A stretch of DNA of 64,000 bases, from NCBI GenBank assembly GCA_028386065.3, contig JAKUCV010007224.1, positions 1 to 64,000 of the forward strand, read 5' to 3'. This DNA comes from Turnera subulata. Taxonomy: Eukaryota; Streptophyta; Magnoliopsida; Malpighiales; Passifloraceae. The translations under genes and the position numbers were made by a program. Each line of letters starts with the position of its first letter. The stretch's first letter is position 1. The notes beneath the pieces are model-generated. The model saw only the letters and a program-made list of their open reading frames with translations, did not search any database and had not been told where the DNA came from. Below are positions 23,229 through 35,293 of this stretch, one piece after another.

Positions 23229-24711
23229 ATATATAACCCCTTTAATATATTGAGTATGCATTTTTTTTTATTCTAGTTTACCTAGTTATAAGCCATCACC
23301 TTTTTCAAAATTATTTTCAAAATTGTTTTTTTAAATGTTTGTTTTCCAAATTTCGTTTCCAATAAAAATTCGAAAAAAAAACAAAAAGATTTTTTTTTTA
23401 TTTTCAAATTATTTTCAAACCCACCATTCTATGATCAAGATGAATTTTGTTGATGGATAACCAAGAGAGTTATTATAAGTTTTCAAATTTTTTCTTTTAC
23501 ATGCAAGAAGTTTGATGTTTGAATGACCTTGTGTTCATGCTTAGTTATGATGAATTCAATGAAGTTTTAGCATTCTTTGGTTAGCATTTTTCGACACCCT
23601 GTGCATTATTTTTCGATATTTTGACGTCAACATACATGTCGTAGAACAAGTTCTCAGAACTTTTTAAAGCAAATTTTTCTCATAGATGCTCAATGAAAGA
23701 GATGATTTGAGCATTCTTTGTTTAAACCAACAAGCCAACAAAAGCCTACCCTTTATCATTAACACTTGTTTATCCCTTTTGATCTAAAATCATGATAGCC
23801 AATTTTTCTTTCTTTACCCACATTTACCTACTTTAAACCCTTTGAAACCTTATGGTTATCATTCTTTTTTTTCATTATCCATACCTTTTTTTTTCAAGAT
23901 TCCTTAAGAGATTTTTGTTATGTGTTTTTATCAAGATTTTTCAATGATAAGTGCAACTATACCTCACTTTTCACACATCCTAGAAGGTCTATGCATTGAA
24001 GATGTTTGCACTTTCAATTGTTTCCTGTTATGGAATGTCAAGCGCAAAAACAAAAAAGAAAAAAAATTCAAAAAAGTCGATATAAAAAAGAAAAAATTCA
24101 GAAAAATCCAAAAAGAGATGAATATGCGCAGTCAAGTGTTCCTGAAACAAGTTAAATTTCTCTTGATGATCACATGATGGATGTTATTTCAAGACTTGCA
24201 CTTTGAGAAATCTTTACAATCTCTTGATGATGCACATTGCAAACTTTTCATAAGTGAATTTTTGAACTTTGATTCTTATATACCTTTTCTTTGATCAATC
24301 TTTACCCAAGATCCTATTACAACCCTTTGTAAAGACCTATTGATCTTTTTGGGTGTGTTTATTCATAATAGTGGAGTTAAGATCTGGAATTTGCCTATAG
24401 GACTTGTTTTTCAAAATTTCCATGTCGTCAATTCATTCTTACGTGCATATAGGTAGTTAATTTTTGCTAAGTAATTTGTGTGAAAGCTTGTGCGGGTAAG
24501 TCTGACTATGCTATGGATACTTTTTCATGAAATTTTCTTTCTTTCTTGGCATTTGTTTTAAAATTTTTTCATAAACTCTTGGTGATGATCTTAGAAGTTT
24601 TGATATAAATTCTTTTTGATAGTGTGATTTGGTGGAGATTTTTCAAAATCTTCATTTGTTTTATCTTGTTTATTTGCTTGAGGACAAGCAAAATTTAAGT
24701 TTGAGGAGATT
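23229..24711 (+). mobile_element. 3' non-coding end of a Ty3/gypsy element
   Basis: AT-rich, with no real gene. It contains the Lys-codon-rich AAAAACAAAAAAG tract (24045-24120) and the closing words CTTGAGGACAAGCAAAATT and TTTGAGGAGATT just before an LTR. These are typical of the region after pol in Athila/Tat-type gypsy elements. Gag and pol are missing, probably removed or displaced by the Sirevirus. Confidence 0.55.
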
Positions 24712-26446
24712 TGATGTACTCCAAAAATACGCATTTTCTATGATGGTTTTGAATGGCTTTTACTATGTATTCTATGTCAATTATGTGTATAAACTTTATA
24801 TTATTGTGTGTTTTCATGAATTGTATCAATTAGTATTTGAATTTTTCTGATTAACTGGTTTTATTAGGAATAAATCGTTTTTATTGAAGAATGGAAGTTT
24901 TTTAGCCATGTTTAGAAATCAGGCCCAATTTAGGAAACTTTTTGCAGTGAGAACAACTCATTATTTTAAAGATTATGGAAAATACAGGCATAGAAATTGA
25001 GAGAAACCAATTAGAGATGAAACTAGACTTACATAGCTTTCCAAAGATATAAATTTCATAATTTTTGGACGTGTTTACAAGGAGCAGTAATTATTTTAAT
25101 CCAGCCCAAGATGCAGAATTTTCTACCTAGGCACAGTTTTTTGGCGATATCTTAAGCTACAGAAGTCCAATTGAGAGGAGTATTATATGTACAGAAAGCT
25201 GGGAGAATTATCTAGAACTTTATAAAAGAGTCTGACACCTAGTTCGGACGTCTTCTAGTCAAAAAAACGTCGTGCAAGTTTCGGGTTAGAAAATAGGGAA
25301 AAATCCAACTTGGAGTGCAAGTAAAGAATTCATTTTCCATTCAAATAAGGAGTGCCTTGCCGACTTCCACCTCATAAACCAGTATAAAAGGATCCCTTGG
25401 GGCATCATATTCAGGAGACAGAAGTCAGAGGGCGATGCTTTGCCGAATTGTTAGGTTTTAGGCCACACACACTAGTAGGGTTAGGGTTTCTACTCTTTTT
25501 TATCCTCTAGGTGGTACCGAATTCCTCATCCAATTTCAAGGACTATTCTCCACAACAATTCAAAGTTTTTCCAGCAACATTTGAAGGTTTAAGTTTATAG
25601 AATCACCAGTCCAATTGCAGTAGAAATCGTCACCAGAGGAGCACAAGTCGACGCCACATCCACCAACACCAAATCGGCCACCAACTTCTCTACTCTCTCT
25701 TTTACTCGTTTTTCTTTCTGTTTAATTGTTTACTTGATGAATTCTTGCGAGATATTGGTTGATTGCTATTTTATTATGAGGAATTAATTCCTTAATCTAG
25801 GATTAGGAATGTAGCTAATTACTTTTATGGTTTTATAATTAATTGATTGAGTTTATTGAATTATTTTTGTTGATTGTTCAATCTATGTGTGCCGAATTAT
25901 ATATCTACTTTGGATTGATTCTTATTGATTGCAAGATGCGAGAGTTACGTGAATTATACGATGATACCTAGAAGAACATAGATTGATTGGTGCCAAACAT
26001 GCGAGAGCTGATAGTTTTTGAGGGTTTTATTGATTGTTTTGTGCTTAATGAATTTAGTATTGATGCTAAGCTATGGAGAGCTAGGTAATAATCTTTGTTG
26101 AACATTTAATTCAACATACGAGAGTTGAGAGTTAAGATACTAGAAAAAATTGCCCACAATCACACATGAACACTAATAAACTCAACTTCATCAATTATAA
26201 ACCTAGATAGTAATTGTGTGAACTCCGACTTCCTAGATTAGTTTAGATATTGATTGAACTCTACATTAGATTAAGTTTGCAATTTTATTTTCTTTCTGTT
26301 GGCCCTAGTCGACATCACCCCTACACCATCTTCTAATTAATTTGCCTAAATAATCATAAGTTATGATTGAGATATTTGTTATGTGGATCGACCTTGATCA
26401 TATTTCTACACTACACCAGTCCACTGTACGCTTGCATTTTCAACAA
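24712..26446 (+). repeat. Gypsy (Athila/Tat-type) 3' LTR
   Basis: It starts TGATGTACTCCAAAAATACG right after a purine-rich tract and ends GCTTGCATTTTCAACA. About 1.73 kb. A promoter-like CAGTATAAAAGGATCC lies near 25380. It contains no gene. There is no 5' LTR partner in the window. Confidence 0.6.
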
Positions 26447-26813
26447 TTTATGGTTTATTGTGTGTTGTGTTGTGAGAATTTTCAAGTACTATAAATTTGA
26501 ATGCATCAGCACACACGCACAAGGCATACAATTTTATTCACAGAGTTTCGCCCCAACACGAGCAAGTTCCTAACACCTTCCCACCCGTGACAAACCCCCG
26601 AATTCAACATATGTGGTTCGCTAAAGATCAGTCCCTTCTATTGTTGCCTATGAAAGAGGAAGATTTTTTGCCTAAGAAGGAATATGGTTTTTTCCCTTGA
26701 TGTTCCCAAAATAAAATCAAGGTGGCGACTCCAATTGATATTGGATTGTTGGTTAAGAAGAAGGTGTAAGGAATAGGTGAGGAGGCCAAACTATCCTTTG
26801 GCTCGGGTCCTCC
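26447..26813 (+). repeat. 3' part of the family F LTR
   Basis: 26497-26813 is the reverse complement of the first 300 bases of the family F solo LTRs (words such as CTAACACCTTCCCACCCGTGA and CTCGGGTCCTC). It directly precedes a primer-binding-site-like GGTAGCAGAGCC, which shows the real orientation of the family. Confidence 0.65.
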
Positions 26814-28710
26814 TAGGTAGCAGAGCCTACCAAATCCCAGCCAATGTCATGTCAAGAACATGGCTAGCTGTAAAAAATTTTACTTCCTTACCAGTCAGCA
26901 ACTCCTATTCAGGTAGTCTTGCTTCCACCATGGCACTTTGCCTTATTGGTTCCACACCTTCCAATCCTCCATATAGTCTCCCCCAACTAGTTATCAATTG
27001 TGGGATACACAGTTTCTTCCTATAGTGCATAGTTGTGCACCGAAGCAATACCTTAATAACTCTTAGCTTGCACACCACCATAATTTATTCAAGAGAATGA
27101 ATTTGATCCTACCTATCAGTTGTAGATCCAAGAAGTTTGGATTGTTCTAGGGTGGATTGTTACTTATGTTTCAGAAAATGTCCTCCTTCAAGTTATTGGT
27201 GCTGAGATAGCCATACTGCTTGGCAAAAACTTTTTACTACATGTGCCCAAGCCTCGAAATTGAAGGTTCAAGATCTCGAAAAACAACTGGCTATCCCTTC
27301 AATATGGTTCAAATTCTATCAAGGTCTATCTGTAAAAAGCTAAAACTATTGCCGACAAGCATGCTGCTCTCCAATATCCAATTTTTAATGATAATCTTAT
27401 CGAGTACATCTAGAATAGTTTGGGTCTAGTATATCGTATCCATTGATACCACGTGCCAATATTATTGTGATGAACTTTATGGTATGTTGTTGAAGGAGGA
27501 ACGAGTCGCAGGTTGTGAAGAAAAATATTTTGTTGCTATGGCTCCGACAACTCACTTTGAACAGTCTTAGTCTGTCTATCAATTAAGATAGTCTTAGTAT
27601 GTTTCTTAGCTTGCCTAAAATTATCGGAGACGTGGCATTGGACGTGAACCTCGTGGCCGTAGACGTAGAAGTGGCAATTCCCTTTCCAAATCTTCTTTTG
27701 TGCTTGTCCCAGATCTTGGATCTCCCACAATAGCTACTCAATTTGTTCTCCTAAATTATAAAGTCAGCACTGCTATAACTGTAATGGTTTGAGGCATCTC
27801 TTACGGGTCTGTCCTTCTCCAAAAACTAGTATTTGTCGCCCATCCTGTCATCTTGCCACTACCTCTACCTCCACCCCTCAATCGTGGTTATTGGACAATG
27901 GCACCACATATCTTAGCTGGATAATCTTGCCAACATGATATGCTCGTAGTCTTATCTCCTCCAATAATCTAGTGTCTTCTGGTTCCTCTAGTGATTCTTT
28001 ATGCCAAACTTATGTGACAAGCAAAATTCATAAGTTATCTGTTCTTGAGTTTGAATATGGTACTACTGATCCTTTAGATTTGATTTGTTTGGATATTTGG
28101 GATCTTGTCCTAGTTATGCCTAGTGATGATTGTGTTATTACGTTATCTTCTTTGATCATTTCAACAAATATATCTAGATTTATTTTCTTAAACACATATC
28201 GGTTGTGCATGATGTCTTTCATAAATTTCTACTTCTTATGGAAATTTTTTTTAGTCGCCCCATCAGGAAATTTCAAGCCGATTGGGATGGTTAATTTCAG
28301 ACCCTAATACCTTTACTTATGTCAATATGGAATCACCCTTTGCACATCCTGCTCACATATATCTGAACAGAATGGTTGTGTTGAACATAAATATTGCCAT
28401 ATATCCAAAACTGGTCGTCCACTCTTGTTCCACTCTTATGTTCTTGACCAATTCGAGACTGATGTTTCTGAAACAAAAATTTTCTTTATTAACCATCTTC
28501 CATCTTCATGTCTCTTCCATCTCAGTCTTCATGAGTCCTTTTTAAAAAGCCACTAGACTATTATCCGTTACGTGTCATTGGTTGCCTTTGTTACCCTTGG
28601 TTGCAGCCACATACAAAGAATTAATTAAGTACTCATTCGGTACCATGTGTATTTCTTGGTTGCCAGACTATTCGCTAGTGATAGTGTTCCATTTGTTGAT
28701 GATATATTGA
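26814..28710 (+). pseudogene. Decayed copia gag-protease-integrase (family F element)
   Basis: Starts with primer-binding site GGTAGCAGAGCC (26816-26827). Only scattered protein words survive on the plus strand. There is a CCHC zinc knuckle HCYNCNGLRHLLRVC (about 27762). A protease box SWLLDNGTT lies near 27880, where the usual D-S/T-G is D-N-G. An integrase-like DLICLDIWD lies near 28080 and an SEQNG word near 28365, with integrase end words RVIGCLCYPW near 28575. Stops and frameshifts are everywhere. The order fits copia. The RNase H part of the same element is at 32217-32940. Confidence 0.6.
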
Positions 28711-29407
28711 TACCGCAGCACAGCTAGAACCGAGCTAGAAGCACTTCCAAATCAATCCAAGTCCCAAAGATCATAATCAAATCAACCAAATTGTTTAGTA
28801 TAGTACCTCTTCACCTCAAAACTCAACAAAGGGGTTAAGCAACAAAGAGTAATAAAGCACAAGGATTCTTGTAAACGCCACAAATAAACAAGCAAAGAAT
28901 TAATCTCACAACAAGAAACAAGGTTAAACAAAATCTCAAACTTTTATTATCAAATAACATTGTCAATGTGTTTAAAAATAACATAGAGACTCCCTATTTA
29001 TACTAGCTATCGGTTGGCCGCACCCTTAACCTAAACCTAACTGAACTGAATTTTATAATTGCAATGACATAATGGACTTTGGCCAAAATTTAAAAAAAAA
29101 ACAAAAGAATAAAAGGATTTGCGGTACTATTCACACGTAAACAGTAGCTGACTTAAATAAAATAAAATAAACATCCAAGTCGGCCTAATTAACTAAATAG
29201 AACAATATTTTGCCGACTTAATAAAGTAAAAGAGACTAATATAATTAAATAACCTAATCGACATTATTAATTAAATAATAACCAAAGCTGACCAATTAAT
29301 TAATTGATAATGGCCATGCTTCTCATGTTGACTTAAACTCTCTCCAAGCATGATATCCATCTCTTCTTGAATTTCTTATGGGAACGAATCTTGGACATGA
29401 TTCTGAA
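28711..29407 (-). repeat. LTR-like insert, unassigned
   Basis: AT-rich, no gene. On the minus strand it has GCTAGTATAAATAGGGAGTC (TATA box near 29005) and an A/C-rich tail. An altered GTGAACAGTA word lies at about 29134. It resembles the 339-bp LTRs near 36 kb in style but not in sequence. Ends not resolved. Confidence 0.4.
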
Positions 29408-29726
29408 TGTAACAGCCCGGGTAAAATTTTTGATTTTTACCGGGACTGTAAATGTCTTTTTACCGTTATTTACTGTTGAATTAATCTTGGGTAATTAATT
29501 CAAGGTAAATCGAGCGTCGTTTTTCGAAACCGGGAGTTTTCCCGCGCTCGTGATTTTTCCATGGATTTTTCGGGCCTGAGTTGGTATTTTTCGGGTTTCG
29601 AAATTTCTCGGAAAATCACACCGGAAAATAACTAAGGGGGTATCAGTTATTTTCTGGTCCGGATCGAACCCTCCTGTATTATTGAAGGCGGCGCAGCCTT
29701 CACACGCCGCACAGTAACTTCAACGT

Positions 29727-30000
29727 TATAAAAGAAGAAAGGAGAAGAGAAGGAGAGGAGAAGAAAAAAGAAAAGGAGTGGAAAAAAAGAGAGAAAAAAA
29801 AAAAGAGAAGAAAAAGGAAAAAAAAAGAAGGAAAAAAAAGAAAAATAAAAAAAGAGAGAGAAAAAAAAACAAACAGAAAAGAAAAACTGAGAGAAGGAAA
29901 AAGAAAAATAAGAAAAAAAAAAGAAGAAAACCAAGAAAAGGAATTACTGTAAAATCAGAAAAATAGAAAAAAAAAGAAAAGAAAATCGGGAAAAAAATGG
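29727..30000 (+). repeat. Long homopurine tract
   Basis: About 270 bases are almost pure A and G on the plus strand, built of AAAAGAG and GAGAAGG words. Apparent Lys-rich or Phe-rich frames here are by-products of the composition. Confidence 0.9.
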
Positions 30001-30320
30001 GATGAACAGTGTCGTCACCCCCGAGCTCCCCGTCACTGTGCACACCGGAACGATCCGCGCTGCCGTTCACTGCACCGCCGCCACCAGCCTCTTCTCCATG
30101 CCGACGCGACCTCGAAGCCGTCGCCCCCGTCGCCTTCCGCCGCGAGACGCGCAGCCGGCGAGCGTTGACCCGCGAGCAGACCCGCAAATCTGCTTCTCCT
30201 CCGCTCCGCTCAGCCGCCGTGACGCCTCGTGCCGCCTTTCCGCCGCCTATGGAGTCGCCGCCTCATGCCGCACCTCGCGACACCTTCCTCGCGCTGCGTC
30301 GCGCCGCCGTTCTTAAGGTG
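30001..30320 (+). other. GC-rich segment of the Tekay-like LTR
   Basis: The sequence changes abruptly to GC-rich (CCGCC, GCCGTC words). Two overlapping plus frames stay open (30002-30316 and 30009-30392), giving Pro/Ala/Arg-rich text with no recognisable domain. The segment ends in CTTAAGGTGAGGATCC, which would make a good splice donor. I treat it as a transcribed leader rather than a protein gene. Confidence 0.5.
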
Positions 30321-30392
30321 AGGATCCGATTCCTCTGGGCGGGTCGCGGCCGGGTCGCGCCTCCCTGGGTATTTTGGTTGGGTTTGTTTTAA

Positions 30393-31060
30393 TTTTTAAT
30401 ATATATATATATATATATAAATCTGTAAATATAATTATTCTGGTATTTTAATTTTCAAAAAAATATATATTTACTTGAGAAGAATATAGATAGTATGATT
30501 TATGGTTTTGGGGAAAATGTATGTATATATATATACCTTGATAATTATGTTTTGTGTTGAAAAATATTATTATATATAATTGGGAAAAAGATAAATATTG
30601 TATATATATTTTCTGAAAGTTATAAATACGTTATTAATTTTCTGGAAAATTATGGTAATTAACTTTGGAAATATATATGGTACACATGATTTATATTTCT
30701 GAAATATATATGATTATTTTGATAATGTAATTGTTTGGAAAAGTATTTTATGTTGGAAATATATATGTGTATTTATAAAATTCGTATTTATTTTCAAAAA
30801 ATAATTTTATGTGTATATAATTTCTGGAAATGGAGTTTTCTAAAAATAATAATACTTGGGAATTATATTTTGGAAAGTATAATAATTTTTATGGATATAT
30901 TATGGAAAATATATACATATGTTATAATTTCCAGAAAAATTATGGTAATTATTATTTTGGAAAAAATATATTATTTAATGAAAATGTTTTGATTTAATAG
31001 TTTTGGAAATATATTTTCGTAACCTTATATGCATACGATATATTTTCGGTAAAAGATGAA
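30393..31060. repeat. AT-rich segment with degenerate GGAAATATATAT repeats
   Basis: A TA microsatellite (about 30398-30418) is followed by some 600 bases in which TGGAAATATATAT-like words recur every 30-60 bases. No gene. Confidence 0.75.
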
Positions 31061-31322
31061 AATAAAGAATATGAACCGGGATGGGTTATTTCGCAGAATT
31101 GGCATCATAGCATACCGATTATGTGCATTTATGTATATATGTTGTTCTGCTGTATAGGTTTGGATATTGGGCAGTTTCCCGAGGAGCCGGCGTCGGACCG
31201 GTCATTGTTTCCGGAGTTGAGTAATCGGCCAAGGTGAGGATGGATTTCCTTCAATATGTGCCTGTATTACTCGGTTATTGTGTTATTGATTATTGCATGT
31301 TGCATTTGCTGTGGTTTGGTTC

Positions 31323-31668
31323 GGGATGTTTATCCCAGTATTGTGATTGGTTTTTGGATGTTTGTCTTGCGTCTTTTGGATTAAGAATAATGGATTAATA
31401 ATAAATTGTGACAAGGATGTCGATCCTTGGTTTGGTTTGGGATGTCTATCCCGGTATTTTGTTTAGGGATGTCGATCCCTGAGATTTGGTTTTGACGGTA
31501 ATATAATTGTCACGTGATAAGTAGTGGTACGACTCGATGGTTTAAGACTGTTTCGTGGTGGCCTTGACCTGGGTTCTTGTGATAAGCATGTCTATGCTTG
31601 GGATGTCTATCCCGTGATTATTTTTGGGATGTCTATCCCTGGGTTCGTATTTTTGGGATGTCGATCCC
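31323..31668. repeat. Eight GGGAT-NNNN-ATCCC hairpins
   Basis: Hairpins start at 31323, 31412, 31439, 31465, 31584, 31600, 31626 and 31655. Loops are GTCG, GTCT or GTTT. Most stems are GGGAT/ATCCC. Two have changed on both arms together: CAAGGAT/ATCCTTG (31412) and AAGCAT/ATGCTT (31584). Confidence 0.92.
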
Positions 31669-32216
31669 TGGGTTCTCTGGATTTGGTCTGGCACCCGGAA
31701 TGTGTTGATAACCAGGTCTGACCGCTAGCTTATCCGTGACAGGGCCCGGAAAAGATAAAATTGGAAATAATTGGATTTTTACTTGAGTCTTTTGGTTTTT
31801 GTCTGTTTTTGACTTGAGTAATTTTAGTGTTCATATTGATTGTCTTTCCTTCGTCGGTGAGCACTTCGGACTCACCCCTCACCTGCGGGCTTTCATCCTG
31901 TAGGATGAATTATTTTTGGTACAGGATTGGTGCATTCCAGACAGGCTGCGGCGTTATCCCTTGGACAGGACTTGGATCCATAGTTTGCATCTATGTCGCA
32001 TACAGTGTTTAGTGAGTTGTTAAGTCTTCCGCTGTGCATTTTATTGATATTATTGGGCCATTGGGCCGGTTTTGTTATTTATGATGTTTCCTATTTTGGG
32101 CTGTTGGGCCCGGGTTTCAGTTGTGTACACTGTATGCTTGGGCTTATTTTGGTTGGGTTGTCACAGTTCCGGCACGTGTTTACTGTGTACGGTAAATACG
32201 GGTCGGGGCGTTGGCG

Positions 32217-32940
32217 TTGGCGTGCATCATTCCTTGAACCACCAACTTTACCATATCGGGTACCATTCTTCAGGTCCCCAAACTTGCCTAAGTGATTTGC
32301 ATCATATACTTTACCATATATTGTCGGGATCCTTCAATACCTTAAATTCACTCGACTAGACATCTCTTATTTGGTCAATAAATGATTTCAATATATGCAA
32401 TCTACAAGAGAGCAATAAGCACATCTTGAGCTATCTTCACACCACCTCTATAGTTGGATTATTCGTCCCTCGTGACAATCATCTCCATCTGTGTGGCTTT
32501 TATGACGTCGATTAGGGGTAGTCTAGATGATCGAAAGTCTACCTTTAGGTTTGGCATCTTTTATAGCACAACTTACATTTCCTGGTCCTTTCGCAAACAA
32601 CGTTTTGTCTCTTACTCCACCACTAAGGCACAATATCACTCCTTAGCCACCACTGCTAGTGAGTTGGTCTGGATCCAACTTCTCCTTCGTGAAATTGGAC
32701 CACACTGTCACACCATCCCTTATTTGTGATATTATAATCTCAATGCAACCTACCTCACTGTCATTCTTGTGTTCTACTAGCATATGGAGATCAATTTCCA
32801 CTTTGTACCGGACCTTTTTTTTCCAATAAACAACTGTAGGTTGGATATATTTCTTTTCAAGCTCAACTAGCGGATATTTTTATCAAGCCTCTTCCAAAGT
32901 ATGCTTTCGAGTTCTTCATGATAAGCTACATTTGTCCCTG
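32217..32940 (+). pseudogene. Copia RNase H remnant (family F element)
   Basis: The plus-strand frame at 32454-32729 reads GSLDDRKSTFRFGIF, ISWSFRKQRFVSYSTTKAQY and TASELVWIQLLLREIG. This is the copia RNase H core. Normal copies have STEAEY, so the catalytic Glu of that box is replaced (KAQY). Upstream words (LQYLKFTRLDISYLVNK) carry a stop. Downstream, IDFHFV-like and KPL-like words fade out by 32940. It continues the gag-integrase remnants of 26814-28710, and the RT part is lost. Confidence 0.75.
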
Positions 32941-34084
32941 GTTCAATATGAGTGGAAGTGATACGATATGTCCTAAACTTAATGGGTAATTAAGGTTAGG
33001 GTTTAACGGGGTATACTTGTTGTATACAAGATATATATAATACCTGGTGATATACTTAATACATTATACCGTTTACGAGAATATTACACATTGAAGATAA
33101 ATGAAAGAAAACATATATGTATTCTAGCTTTACATTGAGGAGGGGTTAGTGCAAGTAAGACTCAATGATGCTTTGTTACCGAAAAGAAACTAAAATTGAT
33201 GCTAGAGTAGCTCACAAATCAAATGTAATTTTCTGATGGTCTACAACTAGTAATGATATGAAATGAAGACATAACTGAATCCCTCCAAATTCCACCATAT
33301 GTACCTTGTCCTTAGTTTAGCTCTGCTCAAAGGTTGAACTATCATTCTATGGCTTTTACAAGAAACAGTCTGAAGCCTCAGTCTAGTAACAGAAAGCTGC
33401 CCAAAGATCTTGATTCCCAACTCCATCCCCTATTTTCTTGGAATTCTAGTTATAATAACGTTAAACATAAATGCCAAGAGGACCTTGGGGATCCCATTGA
33501 CCCAACTGGCTCTAATTAATAAAGGATGAACGGCATATATGTATATATATATATGTATGCCAGGATGGGTTTGGTTTTGTACAGAAAAAAATGGTAGAGC
33601 ATAGTTTCAAAGATGTCTGGGCTAGTAACTTTCTCATCAAACATCATCTTTTCCCCGTTAAACCACAGAAATCCGTGTCTCTGTAATCAGCAAATTAGCC
33701 TACTACTACCCATGTATGGTTGTCCGAGCACGCGGAGTCCAAGAAACATGGTCTAGAAAGAAAAATAGCATGAATAAACTTGATCATCTAAATTAGCACA
33801 AAATTAATTTTACAAACAGTATTGCACTATCTCATCCATGATAGGCTTTTTCCTTCGTTTGCACCTTCATTCTACCCATAACAACTTACTGAGGAAGCAT
33901 ACATGGTAAAGGGCATGCAACACTGTTATAACACACACAAGCCATCCTGAGAACCCTTTTTTCTTCCCGCCACAAATCCAAACTTCTCTGACTACCTTAC
34001 TCTGAGTTTTACTAAAAAATTGCAGTCTAGATGATCACATGTATATAAGAGAAGACTTGGCTGGGAGCTACCTATATCAGAAAC
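32941..34084. other. Intergenic DNA downstream of the small membrane protein gene
   Basis: AT-rich, with no supported gene. A short TA/TG microsatellite lies at about 33535-33558. The part from about 33600 probably includes the 3' untranslated region of the minus-strand gene at 34085-34417. Confidence 0.5.
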
Positions 34085-34417
34085 TCACCAAACATTGTAC
34101 AGAACAAAGAAGAGTATCAGCAGAATTAATGATCCGAAACCATATCCATCATCGAAGGCAGAGCCCCCGCTAGCTCCCTGCAGCTTGGGACCAAAGCACA
34201 TGCCACAGGTAGGAAAGCAGGAAGAAATGAAGTGAATGAGGAGTAACAATAACACAGGAAGCACTGACCAAATGGTGAACAAAGGTTCTTCATCACTGGC
34301 TTCAAACAGAGGCAGTACATATTCCATCAATGACATTAGAGTTGGACCAATGATTACCAATCCTAGGACTCCCACCATCAGCAAAGGTACTATTGGTGAT
34401 GGCCCTCCGCTTCTCAT
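34085..34417 (-). CDS. Small three-helix membrane protein, unknown function
   Basis: A 110-residue, single-exon reading frame with ATG at 34417 and TGA at 34085-34087. It has three hydrophobic stretches: about residues 9-35 (IVPLLMVGVLGLVIIGPTLM onward), 48-70 (IWSVLPVLLLLLIHFISSCF) and 95-109 (SLILLILFFVLYN). A Gly/Ser-rich loop with CGMCFG separates the last two. The N-terminus is short and polar (MRSGGPSP). Codon use looks like a plant gene and the frame is free of defects, unlike all retroelement frames around it. I do not recognise a named family. It lies on the same strand as LHP1, 835 bp beyond the LHP1 stop. It could in principle be part of a longer spliced gene, but nothing nearby demands that. 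Confidence 0.65.
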   Translation of the reverse strand: MRSGGPSPIVPLLMVGVLGLVIIGPTLMSLMEYVLPLFEASDEEPLFTIWSVLPVLLLLLIHFISSCFPTCGMCFGPKLQGASGGSAFDDGYGFGSLILLILFFVLYNVW

Positions 34418-35251
34418 TGCTGCTACTACAGTACTACTACCTCTGTTGCTCTCACTTGCTTCAGTGGGTGTGATGATACAAGTTAAGCTTTCTTATGATT
34501 GACAGAAACAGCGAAAGGAAGTGTAAAGCTTCTTGTTGCCCAGTTGGAGAAGGCAATCTGGTTCTTGATTTTGGTTTCTGCAGTTGACCTATTTCTACTC
34601 CCTTACCAAAACTTGATATTTGTTTAATCCGTTTTCTTGTATTGTTTGATAAGGTTAGATTCATGGCCAACTAAAGACCAACTAATTCCAAGACAAAATG
34701 ACATAAGGGTTTCTTTTTTACTTTTCAAATTAAACTAGAAACTACTTTGCACATTCGGTTTAGTACACGGTCAACACTCGACAAATAGAAACAGAATTAT
34801 TGTAAGAAATGACGTTGATATCACACCAATGAGTGAAGAATCCAATTATAAGAATAATAATAACAACGATAAACTAACATGAGGTGATTTATGTCTGAAA
34901 TAGTCTACATAAGAGTCTGTTCTTGGAAAAATATAATGTCACTGTCAAGGGAGTCAATGCGAGTTTATCAATGTTTTACTGTCCTAATTTCTGAATTAAG
35001 ACTACTCATTTGCATGCTATATGTGTACATGTTAGTTGCGTGAGATACATATATAATGATACAGGGACCAAAAAGGTTGAGCTATTGACGGACCCCAACT
35101 ACATCACTGATTTGACATTACTAGATTAAGACACCACTAATTGTCCTGCTCTCTCCAATAGCAGAAATACAGATCCTGTATACAGATAGAAGCAAACATG
35201 GTGCAGCTTCTTGTCCAGAGACCTTGCCCAAACAAAATATTTTCCACCCAA
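34418..35251 (-). other. Spacer between LHP1 and the small membrane protein gene
   Basis: It holds the likely 5' untranslated region and promoter of the small gene (about 34418-34700) and the LHP1 3' untranslated region (from 35251 downward). No further gene is visible. Confidence 0.5.
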
Positions 35252-35293
35252 TCATGTATTATACTTCAGATGTTGCTCATAGAAATTGATTAA
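35252..35293 (-). CDS. LHP1: LHP1 exon 6 with stop
   Basis: 42 bases after acceptor TTGCAG. It encodes [13 protein letters not shown] and TGA (35254-35252), the conserved C-terminus of the chromo shadow domain. Confidence 0.9.
   Translation of the reverse strand, partial: LINFYEQHLKYNT

Larger units (their letters stand above)
29408..32216 (+). mobile_element. Tekay-like LTR, probably solo
   Basis: It starts TGTAACAGCCCGGGTAAAAT and ends in a degraded GGGTCGGGGCGTT. Intact chromovirus LTRs usually have the mirror-image end of such a start. It sits inside the family F copia element, because integrase words precede it and RNase H follows it. It has a striking internal order: a purine tract, a GC-rich segment, an AT-rich segment and a hairpin array. 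No gag or pol is attached. Confidence 0.6.

Noticed and set aside
29726..30187. Long Phe-rich and Lys-rich frames on both strands
   Set aside because: They are by-products of a homopurine tract and have no domain.
30002..30392. Two overlapping Pro/Ala/Arg-rich plus-strand frames
   Set aside because: They lie in a GC-rich leader of an LTR, both frames are equally open and neither has a recognisable domain. Kept only as a composition feature.
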